From assembly GCA_028753945.1 (NCBI GenBank), contig JAPNXP010000003.1, positions 4,588,001 through 4,652,000 of the forward strand: a DNA stretch of 64,000 bases, written 5' to 3'. The notes below the pieces were generated by a model, which did no database searches, was not told where the DNA came from, and worked only from the letters and a program-made list of their open reading frames with translations. The position numbers were made by a program, and so were the translations under genes. The DNA is from Hexactinellida sp. DTS-2022. Taxonomy: Eukaryota > Porifera > Hexactinellida. Shown in pieces: positions 23,016-37,200 of the stretch. Every line of letters starts with the position of its first letter. Within the stretch, counting starts at the first letter, position 1.

Positions 23016-24147
23016 TCTATGAATTGTCTTAAACGCAATTGTAATTAACATACGGTACATATCTTGTAGGGTATTTAGTAGACGAATAATATGGGTTAAA
23101 AACGAATTCAGTAGACTTAACATATGTCACCAAGCCAAATTCAAAGGGATATTATACAGAATTAACCATAACCATTTTCGTACTCCACGCCATAACCAAT
23201 ATTATTATATACGTACACGTATATAATTAATGGTTTAAAAAAGCTAAGAAAAGAGAAGGTTTACGTATTATCCGGGAATCGACTTAATCAATTAAACCCC
23301 TAAGCTGGCGTTGGGGTCTGAAGTATAAATAAATAAAAACAGTTTCATTTCAATTTCAATGTAAATTGAATTAACTTACAGTTAAGTTTTCACATTCCGA
23401 GCCAGCTTTGGTTAATTAAATGCTCGGATCAATACAAACTATTATCAATATACTATTTTAATGAAGATAGATTCATGAAGAACTATTTGTTGAATATCTC
23501 ATTAACTCTACTACATATAACGTACGTATGCAACCAAGCCCAGCTAATTCCCAATTTACGAGTTATACTCAAGAACACTCGTAACTACAAGTCTAAGCAT
23601 TATTTAATTAATTAACATAATACAGCTAAGCGTATCTCTCTGCTCTAAATTAATTGCCAGCATTCTAATTAGAAGAAAGGAGTTTATAGGCACTGTAATA
23701 TCGGGTATAACTGGAGTATTTAAGAAGAGTTGTAAGGGAAAATGTGAATAGTACTTATCAGCAATTCCATTCATTCAAATATAATTCCGTCTTTCTAACC
23801 CCACACACATTTCAATACAGTAGAACCTCGATATAGCAAACACGGTTAGTACGAAATTTCGGTTAAAATACGAACACTATTCCAGTCTCTTTCAAAGCCT
23901 TTTCAGTGCAAATATTTAAATATTGGTTAATATGAATTCCGGATAAGGCGAATGAATTTTTACGGTCTCCTCGAGTGCGGTAAGTCGCAGTGCAATATGT
24001 CAAAACGCCCGTTGCGTGGAACGAACAGCTTATAAATATTTATACAATCGAGATAACTATCTTACGGGACAAAATGAAGGGAATTGTTGTTATCGTCTTT
24101 ATAACTTATTTGTATAGCTAGACTAGTGGGATTATTATCTTGTATAA
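23016..24147. promoter_or_regulatory. Divergent intergenic region between FAH and transaldolase
   Basis: The 1.1-kb spacer separates two genes transcribed away from each other, so it must hold both promoters. It contains a TTAA-bounded MITE-like block (about 23293-23420), a pogo-like fragment at 23819-23965 and an inverted family D piece at about 23975-24075. No core-promoter motif could be singled out. Confidence 0.5.
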
Positions 24148-27100
24148 ATGGCAACTGCAGTGACAACACTAGACTATCTGAAACAGTTCACAACTGTTGT
24201 AGCAGACACAGGAGACTTTGAAGGTAGTTGAGTAATTACTTATTACCTGCCTGAGTTTACTACGGCATAATATGAATAGCGATTGGGCAGTACAAGCCTA
24301 CTGATGCTACAACGAACCCATCTCTGCTGCTGGCTGCGGCACAACTGCCGCGATACGAACCGCAAATGGAAGAGGCACTAAACTTTGGAAAGAAATTTTC
24401 TTCGTGAGTCATTGTTATTAATAAAATCAATTCGTGAGCGATACGGGAATATTCTCATACCTTATACTATTATATTAATTTATTACCGCTTAAGCCACCT
24501 AGAATAATTTGTAAGTAAACTTACCATAAATAGTACTCACAAGCAATAAATAATGCGATTATTACTTCACTTGTGCGCTTATTAGTTTCTCATTTGGTAT
24601 TAAAGATGTCTAATTTAAATACAATAATAACCTCTCAGATAAATTCGCGCCCAAACACTCATCCATTTCACAATTGGCATAAAATACACACACGTTTCTA
24701 TCTTGTATCGATTAATAAGTCATTACTGGGCCATTAAAGTAAAGTTGTCGGAACAGTAAAAAGTTCTCGATTCGTATCTTGTAATTATTGATAAGCAAAT
24801 AGATTTATTATTTATTTTTATCTCTTTATACAACCCGGATACACAAACATACACAATCGAGTGTTTAATTTAATTTGTTTCTACTTAGGAATCTTGAAGA
24901 ACAAGTGACTGCTACATTGGATAAATTGGTTTGTGGGTTTATATATTGGCACTATATTAAAAACATAGAAATAAATATTCAATTAATTAGTTTCGAAATT
25001 AAATTATTTTCAAACAACTTGTATTTCTTTAGTTTGTACTTTTCGGAGTTGAAATCCTCAAGATAGTCCCAGGCAGAGTATCTACAGAAGTAGATGCGAG
25101 GTACTAACTAACTATATTATTATCCATATACAAGTCAGGCGATCTTTGCGCGATACCGAAGTTATATTGTATTTATGTGTTGAAAAAGTGTCGTATTCTC
25201 CAGCCGGCCAATGTGGCCCATAACTTGGCTTAGGGGCAGGGCCGGATTATGGCATAAACTAATTAAGCTATAGCTTAGGGCCTCACAAGTTTAGGGGGCC
25301 TTATTGAATTGGGGGGGGGGGGGGGGGGGGGCCTCAGAAGTCAATATAACTTAGGGCCTCACCATGGCTTAGTCCGTCCCTGCTTAGGGGGCCGGGGGAA
25401 CACTGAGTACAAAGTTTAATTCCCCCTATTCTATAAAACTGAAAATGCTTGTAAGTGACTCCTTTAATACGAATAACTGTCCGGTTCTCTGGTGTTCGTA
25501 TTAAGGAGTCTAATAATTCATAAGAAAAATCATGGTATTACCTAACCGAGTTTGATATTCATAATACACTTAACACAATGAATGATACCAACCGGTGGAT
25601 CACGGAAGTGGAACTAAACCACTTTTTACCATATATGGGCATGTGGGTCACAAGTGGCACTGTTCGCATTAAGTGAGTTTGATGTATAATGTGTCTCAGA
25701 CTCTCCTTCAACAAGGACGCTAGCATAGACAAGGCCAGGAGCTTCATAAAGCTGTACGAAGAGGCCGGGGTGTCCAGAGACAGAATTCTCATCAAGCTAG
25801 GCTCCACCTGGGAGGGAATCAAAGCAGCGGAGTGAGTCATATCCTGGCAACAGTAGCTGCCATAAGGAATGTAATAACCAGGAGGATAGAATTTAATACA
25901 TGTTGTTACTGTATAGAGTGCTGGAGAAGGAAGGCATTCACTGCAACCTAACTCTTCTATTCTCTTTCGCTCAGGTAAGTGCTATAATGCAATACTTTAG
26001 GTTATAACATACCTAGGTTAGTAGTCAATTATTTAACCAAGTTTATAAAGCAGTATATATTTCTATTCAAGGTAAACTCGGTTAGTACGTACACTCGGTA
26101 AAACTTATTTTCCATTCCTGAGGGGCACGTTATACCCGAGTGTTTCTGTACTATTGAGTCCATGGTCCGTAGGCTGTAGCCTGCGCAGAAGCTAAAGTTA
26201 CTCTCGTGTCTCCGTTCGTGGGTCGCATCCTAGACTGGCACGTCAAGAACACGGAGCAGAAGGTATTCGACGGACCTGAGGATCCAGGTTAGAACTAATC
26301 TCTCAACTTATTGCAAGCTAGGAATAATTCCTATTATGTTAACCTCTTGTTTCCATTTAATGCGTATATCAATAACTAAAATAGTCAGGTCTGTTATTGT
26401 GAACAATCTTTCGTCTGCTTAATATAAAAAACCTTCTATTGTTTGGTCACTTAAATGTTCACAATAAGCATTATATTATTAGTAGGCATCAGTAGCGTAC
26501 CAAAAATATCCAAAGGGACGGGAAGTAGTTGGACTGGAAGGCGCTTTCATGCGGGCTACTTAAAACCTGAATATTTTAATAATGATCAAACAATAAAGAA
26601 TATCTGATTAGTCTATCGGGCAGTGGTCCAGGGGTGTCAGAAGGGGGGGGCACAGGGGGGCACGTGCCCCCCTCAAAAATCTCGGTGCCCCCCTCATCTG
26701 TGCATCCCCTCGCCTGAGCCCCTTCCCCTGTCCAAATAGATGAAATAACAACACCAATGATACACATGAGTTCAAATGTAATGATACCACTGCTCTTATC
26801 CGAAGTGAAACTATCAAAAAAGACATAAAATCACGTTGGGTTTTATACTACTAAGAATTAGCTTTTTGTCTGTGCCCCCTCTAAATTCTGATTGCCCCCT
26901 CCCCGATTTCAGGCTTCCGACGCCCCTGCAGTGGTCTGCTGGATATATCGCCAATTTACTTAAACAGTCTTAAATTCTCTTTAAGACTATTAAACTTTAA
27001 CCATATTAAATCTTCTATATTTCAAAACGTTTATAATAATAATAATAAATAATCCTTCAATATTCACTTTTATCTATACACATGTGACATTTTGGCAGTA

Positions 27101-28068
27101 GATAGATACAACCCTTCAGTATGCACTAAACTACGCGGCCCTATGCTATGCCTACATGTGTGTAGGTGTGGTTAGCGTGAGTAAGATCTACAACTACTAC
27201 AAGAAGCACGGCTACCAGACCGTGGTGATGGGAGCCTCCTTCCGGAACACGGCGGAGATAACGGAGCTGGCGGGCTGCGACCTGCTCACCATAAACCCGG
27301 CCCTCCTCGAGAAGCTGAAGTCCTCCCACGAGAAGATAGACAGGAAACTGGATCCTGTCAAGGGTATGTACGCACGCACTGTTATAAAGCACTAGGAAAT
27401 AGTGTTTGGAAACTTGGGGTGAATGTCGAGTTACATATAACAATCCGAAATTCTACAAGACATATTGCAATATATTTGACTATTTTGGTTTTAAATCGTA
27501 CAAAATCACCCGATAACATTACTTTTAACCGATAAAATAATCTTATAAACAGATTAAAACAATTCGTATAGAAATATAAGGAGAATAACAATAATGTTGA
27601 TGACACTGGATATATTTATTTTATTAAATTTCCCATGACTCAGGCAGGTAGTATGTACTAAACAAGTTCTACTGTACTATATCTATATCTATAATATAAT
27701 ATAAGAAATTACTTATATAGAGCTCAGCTCTAGTAGAGTTCAGTTTTTCAGTATGTGTATTCAGGCACTGAGAAAGGTCAGTTTTTTTCCAAGCTTTGAA
27801 ATTGACCTTTAGAAAGTAAGCCTGGGCTTTTAGCATGGGAAAAAATCTTAACTCTACAAAGCTCAGCTCTATATAAGGATTCTCATAATATAATATAGCT
27901 GGAGAGATGGCTATCGAGAAGATAAGCCTGAACGAACAAGAGTTCAGGTGGCTACAAAACGAGGATGCCATGGCTAACGATAAACTCAGCGAGGGAATTA
28001 GAAAGTTCGCTGCTGACGCTATAAAGCTTGAGGATGTTATCAGGGACAAACTTAGTGCCAAGAAATAG
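24148..28068 (+). CDS. TALDO1: Transaldolase, nine exons
   Basis: Exons: 24148-24223, 24280-24403, 24889-24928, 25033-25100, 25700-25831, 25917-25974, 26173-26287, 27166-27363, 27899-28068. All junctions are GT-AG and all phases agree, giving 326 aa (human 337). The enzyme moves a dihydroxyacetone unit from sedoheptulose-7-phosphate to glyceraldehyde-3-phosphate in the non-oxidative pentose phosphate pathway, in the cytosol. Landmarks: [49 protein letters not shown] with the Schiff-base lysine, [41 protein letters not shown] and the C-terminal [10 protein letters not shown] plus GIRKFAAD. No residue loss is visible. Introns carry hAT-like MITEs (25143-25403, 26629-26928). AATAAA at 28201 is a candidate poly(A) signal, within 40 bp of the NUP205 stop. 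Confidence 0.96.
25143..25403. mobile_element. hAT-like MITE of the 7093 family, interrupted by a second MITE
   Basis: Shares AAAAAGTGTCGTATTCTCCAG, CATAACTTGGCTTAGGGG and the GGGGGAACACTG terminus with 7093-7472. The inner MITE is at 25237-25382. The left end of the outer copy is lost. Confidence 0.65.
25237..25382. mobile_element. hAT-like MITE, CAGGGCCGGATTATGGC end, 8-bp target duplication
   Basis: Flanked by CTTAGGGG on both sides (25229-25236 and 25383-25390). The left end starts CAGGGCCGGATTATGG and the right end reads AGTCCGTCCCTG. A long G-tract lies inside. Confidence 0.75.
26629..26928. mobile_element. hAT-like MITE, 300 bp, exact 8-bp target duplication
   Basis: Ends CAGGGGTGTCAGAAG and TTCCGACGCCCCTG, flanked by CAGTGGTC at 26621-26628 and 26929-26936. 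Located in the transaldolase intron before exon 8. Confidence 0.8.
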
Positions 28069-28240
28069 TTGTTTATATTATTATTATTATTGTTGTTGTT
28101 GTTGTTGTTACTATAATTACTGAACAACGTAAGGATAAGATAGGGAGTGAGATTGTTAGGCGTTGCTTATTCTAATCATGTGTATGTATCGTTTGAAACT
28201 AATAAAACTAAGAGATAGAGTTACTATTAATTGTCAGTTA

Positions 28241-31200
28241 TCAGGTCTTCTGTAGGAGCAGCTTCTTAATGTTCTGCACCGACGTGTCGATAAACCTGGC
28301 GTGGAGCGGGGCCCCGGGCTCTGAAATCTATAAATAGAATCTTATAAAGGAATTACTTATATATGTATTTGACCAACACCTTTTGTAATACAATTTTCAG
28401 GAAGTTATTTTTTTAACATCAAAATTCGTATTTACGAATGAAAATTTCTTGGTCGATATACGTATAGTAAGCCCATTTAAGAAAATATAAAAAAATTGAG
28501 AATACAGTAAACTCCCGCAAAAACGAAATACTTGTTTATAACCAGTTTGTTGGATATATTGTCCGGAATACCCTCTATCTAATCAAAACGAAATGGAAAT
28601 AACAAATTCCTCTTATAATGAATTTATTTATTACCCCTAAATTTTAAGTTGTGGTTTACTTCGCTTAAAACGAATTAATATTAGGTCGTTTCGTTATAAT
28701 GGGAGCAGTGTATTATTTAGCCATTTGTAAATACGCTCCTAATTCTGGTCTGGTCTAATCATACTCCAATAGGAGCGTCTCGCGCTCCTGGATAAATCCT
28801 TGAATGGGAGTTACTGTACTTATCTAGTATACTATTCGAATCGACCATAATACTAAAATAATATAGCATAACATCAAACCTTGTCTTCTACTTGCTGGAG
28901 CTGCGTAAAGAAATCCTCCGTCAAGCTATTCTGCAGTTCTTGTTTGAACTTGTAGATGTAGAGCTTTGTCTGCTGCACGACTGTGTGAGGGGAGGTCGGG
29001 TAATTCTTGAAAGGGTCCCCCTGGTACCTGTTTGCTACCAAAACCTCGTCAGACGCAATCATCAAATAGAACTCGACGTGTCTCCATAGCAAGTATAGCG
29101 AGCTCTCTATTATGCGAGTGGTCAGGGAAAGTTCCACCTTGTCCAGTTTGTCAAACTCCTGCGTCTAATTACAATACACTCATTCGTACGAACACGGATA
29201 AGGCGAATTATCGGTTAAGGAGTACAAAGTTTAATTCCTTAGCCTATACAAGTGACTCCGGATTATACGAACAAATTCGACGGTTTCATATTAACGAGAG
29301 TCTACTGCTAATAATAACAACAATTGCACCAAATAATAGTAACAACTTACGAGAGTAGTAGAGTGGTCATTTATTATCTGCAGCAGAGACCCGATAGAGA
29401 GAGCAGACGGAGGCAGCATGGCACTGGTCCCGTGTACTACACAATATTATAAGTCCGTTATCATGCTAAGTAACGCATAATACCGGAAATTAGACACCCC
29501 CTCCCTATGTCACGCTTTAAATCATTTGTAATATAAAGCAGGCTACGTCTCATAAATTTGTCTATTCCCTTGGAAAGCGTTAAGTAACGTTAAAACAGCC
29601 CCGTATCACAATATATAGATATGTCCGCTTGGAATTGGGACATGTTGGTTCCTAGAATTTATCCCAATTAAGCAGAGTCAGAATCTCATTATACTTACTT
29701 GCAGATCCCACTGGCAATGCAACGTCTGTGTTGAAAAGTGTTACAGGAGGAGTTATCTCCATATCTAGACCTAGGGAGTGTACAGGAATGTTAATACGTA
29801 GCATCCTAATTATACATTAGCGAATATGCAGTGAAACCTCCTACGGAACACTCATTGGACCTGAAGATTGTTCCTTCTAGAGAGGTGTTATTTAACACGA
29901 GTTTAGACCAATTGATAAGGAGCTGATAATTATGTAGTGTTCTTATCACGAGGAGTTACGTTTAGGACAGCGGTCGAGAACCCCCAGCCCGAGACATCAA
30001 AATATCATTGATTATTAACTTGACTCTACTATACAGTAAACATTGGATTTGACAACATCGGTTTTAGCGACAAATCGCTAATAACGACTATTTTATCTTG
30101 TCCAGAGGTACGTAGCAGTTTTGAAACTACTTCGGATTTAGTGACATATCGGATATAGTGACCTTTTAGCCAAAAGGTGTCATTATATTAAATGTTTACC
30201 GTAGTAACATTTAAAGATGATTAAATACATAACTATTCATAATTAACCACTCTATAATGAATCAATACGAGTAAGACCAGAGTGACATCGATCGCTTGCC
30301 CCGGGTAATGCGCTAAATGTATAATTATGCCCGCAGGCTGAAATGGTTGCCTACCCTGCCCTGGTTAGGAAGTTGAATGTAATGAAAAGAGAACAGCTGA
30401 TAGGTTATATATAAACCAGCTGAGACTTACCTTCCCTGTTCATGGTAACAGCTGCGTATCTGAGAATGGAGTTGGCTATCTGCAGCACGCAGAGCGCGGC
30501 CTCTCTCCTCCTCCCCGCAGGGCTGCCCTCTGGCGCCGTCAGCTGATCCAGCAGTTTGGCCGCGTTAGCCTTGAAGCAGTAGGTGGGGAGGAGGTTGAGG
30601 ACGAGACGCTGCACACGTAGACACAGGGCTAGATAAATGCTTTTAGTCAATTTTATTGGTGCTGAATTTGTGTATGGATTTATCCTAGGCACAATATACA
30701 ATGTGGTAAAACTACATTTAAAAAATAATTTGTAGTCATTCAAAATTTCAAATATTCACTCGTAAAGAGAAGATTCGGCTCGCAAATATCCCTAGACCCT
30801 AGTATTCGCATATTGCATACCTTTGAGAGGCTCAAACGTTGCCTCCAGTTCCGTGCTAGCAGAAGAGTGCTGCATGTAGTGTGCACAGGAGAGAGAGACC
30901 AGACTGCTAACTAAGCTCAGCTCCTTTAAGCTCTCAAACGTACAAGTGCTAGTTTGGGAGCGGAGAACAGAGAATATCACTTCGGAGTGACTGTTCACGA
31001 ACTGTGTGACCTAGAAGCACAAACAGATCTGTTAACACGATTAATATTGCATGCTAATAAGCGTTCGTTCGTTTTATGTCAATTACGAAAGAATGTATTG
31101 CAAAAAGAGGACTAAATACTGAATATTTGTATTTCATGTTAAACATCCATATTTTAAAATAAGTAATAATTTTAGTTAATTTACCAACTGTACTATAGTA

Positions 31201-34200
31201 GTATAGAAACTTAAAAAATTAACTATTTATTAATTATCTATGACTGCAATGTTTCCTACTAATAATTGGAAATATAATTGTTACGTTTTCTAAAGCTGAT
31301 CATCACCTGGTATATGATGTCGTAGTGTCTCTTAGCCGCAGTGGAGAGTACGGTTAGTAACAGGCGCAGCAGCGGGAGGAACAGCTGCGAGTAAGTGAGG
31401 ACAGACTTTGAGTTAAGCTGGGGCGTGACAGGCTGCAGGACGCCAACCTCTGGACGCAGGCCTATAAATCTATTCAACACGTAAAGTATAAATACAGCAT
31501 TCTGCATATACGAGAATAATATCTGTGGGCTCAATCACAAAATCTTTCACTTAACTTTAAGCAATTGTTAGTTTTAGTTAAAGTTTACTTAAGTAAATCT
31601 AAGAATTTACAGGAATTGGATTAATGTAAAGAAGTGAAATCTTAAATTGCATTCACTAAACAGAATTTGAGCAAATTCTAAGAATACCGTTAAGTTTACA
31701 ATATTTAAGAATATTTAACGAAATTTAAGAATTATTAGTGAATAAGGCCCAGGAATTAAGATATGCAGAAATATAGAAATATAAAGTCACTCGACATAAT
31801 CGGGACACCGGTAAATCGGGACAACAGTTAATTGACACACACCACTATAAACAGAACTCAATAAAACATTGTATTACTAACTGCTTAATTGGACAGATAT
31901 ACAATATACACTGTAGTAGTAATGTATTGGCATACCCCATGTTCGATAGTGTGTAGAACAAGTTTGCTTGAGACAACAACTCAGGTCCCTTGATGCACAT
32001 AGCCACTCGAATTAAGAAAGACTAAAACAAATTGATACACAATATTATATCACTAATATTATTATTAATAAGTTTTGTTAAATACGTAGATGCCTGGGGT
32101 CCAAGGTATAAATATAAAAAACCCACTTTCAATCGAAATTCAATTAAATTTCACTTTCGCTTTCACTTTCAATTGGAAACTAAGAGATAACTTATTTTAA
32201 CCCTCGGCTGGCTTGGGGTAAAAGGTATAAATAGAAAAACCCCACTTTCACTTTCAATTGAAATTCAATTAACTTTCAGTTTCAATTTTACATTCCTAGC
32301 CAGACGAGGGTTAAGATTATACACTAACAATCTTAGCCTCGTAGAAAAACTGGTCCAGAGAAGCGCTGCCTTCTCTCACACAGACAATCAGCTGGCTATC
32401 TTGCTGCCCGATAGAATTAACAATGTGACGTAGGTAGCCTAGGATGTTAATTGTCTTCAGCCAGTGAACATCTTCATCGAACAGGATTATTTGCTCCAAT
32501 AGCGAGAAGGACAGGTTCTACAAAGGCATAGATTATATTTTAAAGTTTATACAGATTCTAATGATTATTTGATGTGTGATATGCCAATTACAGAGAATTG
32601 ATGTTCATAATTTGGTTCGATAAATCCTACATTTTGAAGACTTATATACAAAATAGTAGAATTTAATCAATGTAAGTACCATATATAAGATAATATAAAA
32701 AATAACAGTGTTTTAACAGTTTGTTTGTCAAACATAATTATGATGACAAAGACGACAAGATTATGATCGTACCGTATATGATATATCTATGAAGGCATAA
32801 TTAGTATTAATTACGGCCAACACCTTTTGTACAAAAACCCAGCTCCGCAATGGTGTTTTTTAATTATTTATGTTAACAACTACTTTGCCAGCGCATTTAA
32901 ATTACATTAAAAAGGTGTTGGCCGATGTATTAGTAATTCCATTATATAAAGCATTAACTATGAAACAATTAACTGAATATACAGTATATACTAATAGCTA
33001 ATAGTGCTTGTTTGCCTGTGTTTGCTGCACTTACCTGTATAATGTTGGTAGAATCGAATGCGTCTCTGCATACTACTTCTACTAAGGAATCTCCGTACGA
33101 ATTGAACAGAGACATAGTCATGCTCTCCAGGCTAGTCACCCTACTCTCTCTCATGTAAATATCTATTCAAGGCAGGTATTGTGAATACTTACGTATAGGA
33201 AAATTCTTGTATGTACTATGATTGTATTAGAGTATGTTAAATTGGTATTTTAATATACGTGTCCTAAAATATGTTACTAGTACAGGTTATAATTAGAGAA
33301 TTAGGCTAAATATTCTTCGAATAAACTAACATAAAAATAGTGTATAGACATAAATATTTATCTGCAAAATTTATTTCTTGTATATTTTAGTGAGTGGTCT
33401 AGTGGAGGACCAAAACTTTAATTGTCTCAAATCAATACTTATTAAATTTTAATTAAAAGTAGAGATTGCAGCTAATCCTTAACTTCATAGAAAGATGGAA
33501 ATAGCATACCTTATTATAGGAAATTAACGCGCAATGAAATTAACGCGAATTTCTCCAAATCGCGTTAATTTCCTTCGCGTTAATTTCATGGAGCGTTAAT
33601 TTCCATGATCTTAATTTCCTGCTATTTAGTAAACTCTTGTACGTACCCCAGGGGAGATATGATTGGTTGTATTAGAGTAAGTTAAATTGGTAATTTGGTA
33701 TAATAATACCAGTAAATACGTACAGTACTATATATTAGTGGTACAGGTTGTAATTAGACAATTAGGGCAAATATTCTTAGGAAAAACTAATATAGAAATA
33801 ATATATAGACATAAATTTTGTTTCCTGTATATTTTAGTAAGTAGTCCAGTGGAGGACCAAAACTTTAATTGTCTCGAATCACTTTTAAAATTAAATTAAA
33901 AGTAGATACTACAGCTAGTCCTTAACTCTATAGAAAGATGCAAATAGCTTACTCTTAATCGCCCAACACATTCTTAATATAAACTAAGGTAAATTCTTGA
34001 TTTAAAAAAGTTCTTGCAAGTGCCAGAAGTTACATTCGAAAGGTATTCGCCGATATATGAGTAATCCCATGTGTAATATGCTCATTAATATGGCAGAAAA
34101 ATCTTATATTTAGTGCTGTACGAGTAATTAGCATTAAAATTGTTTAGTAGCATACCTTCATATTCACCGTCATCTTGTAGTCTACACATCTGAAAATAAT

Positions 34201-37200
34201 ACAGCAAGACTCCGTATAGATTAATCCGTGTCTTCTGCACAGACTTATCCGTGTGTGAGAGCAGATCCAGCATAGAGGCTAGCAGCGGCCGCATAGCCGG
34301 CGTGGCGAGATGAACTGACTTAGCACTCTCCGAGCTGTCCTTCTTGTGCAGGTAAGCGAGGTGTGAGAATATGGTTAAGAGGGACCCGGTGAGTGAGGGG
34401 ATAATCTTAGCAATTATGTTAGCTGAGAGAGTCTAAGGATAGAAATATTTGTGAGATTCTCGTTAATACGAATTCCCCTAGCCTATCTATACAAATGCAT
34501 GTAAATACTCCGCTAATGCAAATTCCGGAAATACGAACAAATCCCCTGGTGTTCGTAATACGAGAATTACAGTATTTAATGAATGTATAGGACTCTACTC
34601 ACTTTTTCTAGAATAATATTGGCCAGCTCGAGCAGTAGCGGAAACCTTGTCTCCTTAGGGAGTAGCTCTTCCGGACAGGAGAGGAGCAGAGTGTCAGTTA
34701 TCTGGTTCCAGCTCTCGAATAGATTCCTCTTCACCTCTGTCTGCTCTCGGGCCTGGTTCTGCTCCAGCGCAAACGCTAGGATCTGTCGCATCTCCTAAGC
34801 GACAGTTAGCAGTATATTTGCTCAGCAGGTTAAGTAACGGCATTAAATAGTTTTTTCGCAAATTCTGTTTAAATAATTGCTAGTGTGGAGTTTAGATATT
34901 CTGACTAATTTTTGTTGTATCTATTTCAATAGAAATCAATCACTTTATACCAAACGGGCATAAAAACTATGCTATACACAAATATACAAATGCTTTTTGA
35001 ATGAGACTCAAGACTATGCCAAATTAACAGGTGCTATATCAGATTCATTATACAGTGCAACCTCGATTATCCGGACCCATTGGGACCGAACGAAAATGTC
35101 CGTATAAGCTAAAGTCCGGATAATCGAGGTCATTTATATATAACAGGATAGGATTGGGATTTGGACCCATGTCCGGATAATCAAAGTCCGGATAATCGAG
35201 GTTGCACTGACTATACGTTTGCATTAGACAGATTACCATTGTATTTCATAGCCCCTTGGCCCAGGTCGGCTCCTATACTGCAACTAACCTCCAACACACT
35301 CTGCTTCTGAGGGAGTCCAATGTTCGCCATGCCCATCTCCCTGTTGATGCATCTGTGCAGAGACTTTATGTCTATGACTCTCATTTCGACCAGGTCCGAC
35401 TTGGCTTGGTGCTGCTGTATGAGCGCCAGGATCTGATCCTGGTTGAAGTAGCTCAGCTCCAGCGGGAGAGGCACCACCTCAGCTAGGTCCATGCGCGAGA
35501 GAATAGCAGACAGCTTCTTCACAGTCTTCCCGGGAGCAGAAGGCGCTAGGATTACTTCCTCCTCGACAGCCCGGAAGCTCTTAACGTCCGTCTTAACTGG
35601 GATATGAGCTGGCGCTTCCTTCTCGTCAGATAGCAGGAGGCTAACGAGTTTCTGCGTGTGGGACCGCTGCTGCTTTCGGGTGGTTATGTGCAGCTCCAGC
35701 GCCACCATGCGCAGCAGCCAGGACTGCTGGTGCTGCAGGGACAGATCCAGGTGGCTCTCCGCGGCGCTCGGACCAGCCTGTGTGTGTAGGTAATAACAAA
35801 CCATTAGCAGCTCAATGGATATACAGTAAAACCTCTTAGTATGAACACGGTTAATACGAACACCATTTCAATCCCCTTCAAAGTATTTTCAATACAAATG
35901 ATATTGTAAATTTAATGGGTTTTGACGGTAACTTGGTGTTCGTACTAACGAGGTTCTACTTCTACTGTATATACAGTAGTATAAACTGTCTAAACGGCCA
36001 CTTAGAATAGGTCGCCACATGAATTCTTATATTCTATTCAACCTGTGTATAGCGGTCACCTGTATATAATGGCCATTTTGGTAGCTCTTGGGTGACTGTC
36101 ATTGACAGGTTCTACTGTATATACAGTGGTGTTCGCGTAATAGCAAGTCGTTTTAGCTCGAAATTCGCTTGCCAATAGGCGAACTTGCTATCATAGGAAT
36201 GGAATTAGTATCTTAAATGCTCGCTTGGTGATTGAAAGTAACTTGAAACTTAAATTAAATTCCTTTAAACAAAAACTAGCGATTAATCTCAGCAATTTTA
36301 GTTCTAATACTTAGAACTGTAAAACTACTAATATGCCAATTGCCAACAAACGTTATTTCCGATAAAATGGCACATTTCGACAATGTCGCCACTATCATCC
36401 ACCAAACATTTGATTTCCTAATCGATCAACTGATCGCGAGGAGGGACGCTCTCCTCCAGACGGTCCGTGAGCTGCGAGAGGACCACAGTAACAAAGAGGC
36501 CACTCGTATCGCTGCCATAGAAGAACTGGAAAGGGTACAGCAACAAATGCAGGAAATGAGCATAAAGGTAAACCCAACCTAGAGTTCCCATGAACAGACC
36601 AAACAAGCCTACCAACAGGGCATTAAGAAACTGGGACCATCTTCCACATTCCTATGTCCCGTCTTCAGGTGTGAAAATACGGATACAATCCGACAGCTGA
36701 TATCCGAGCTAGGAGAAATAGTCCCGTGTGATATACCGGACTATTCTCTCAAGCGAGAACCGGTATTAACAGCTGGGAAGTTAGGTTTTGGTGCTAAGGA
36801 GTTGAGTGCCGCAGGAATAGCATTCGATTAAGCCACTGAGCTAGTGTACGTAGCAGAATTTTGAGAACAGTCGTATGCAAATAGTGTCGTTAAAGGGAGA
36901 GTTTGTGACACATTTCAGGAGTGATAAGCTCTGGGATCCATGGGGAATAGGTATTAATAATGAGTCAATATTTGTAACCGAAACCTGGCACCATGCATTG
37001 TTACAGTTCCGAAAGAAAGATTCCAAACTCATGAACAGAACGGAACTAAAGGCAACAATGAAGGAGAGTTTAACTTTCCCTTAGGACTCTGTACCCACAC
37101 TAACAGAGATGTGTTAGTTGCAGATCGCAGGAACAACAGAGTGCGAGCATTCTCGAAACTCCTCAAATTCTAGTCCTGTATCGGAATAGGACTGTCACGG

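Noticed and set aside
27669..28127. Minus-strand frame with a poly-Asn run
   Set aside because: It is opposite the last transaldolase exon and the TTA/TTG microsatellite after it; the Asn run is just the repeat read in reverse.
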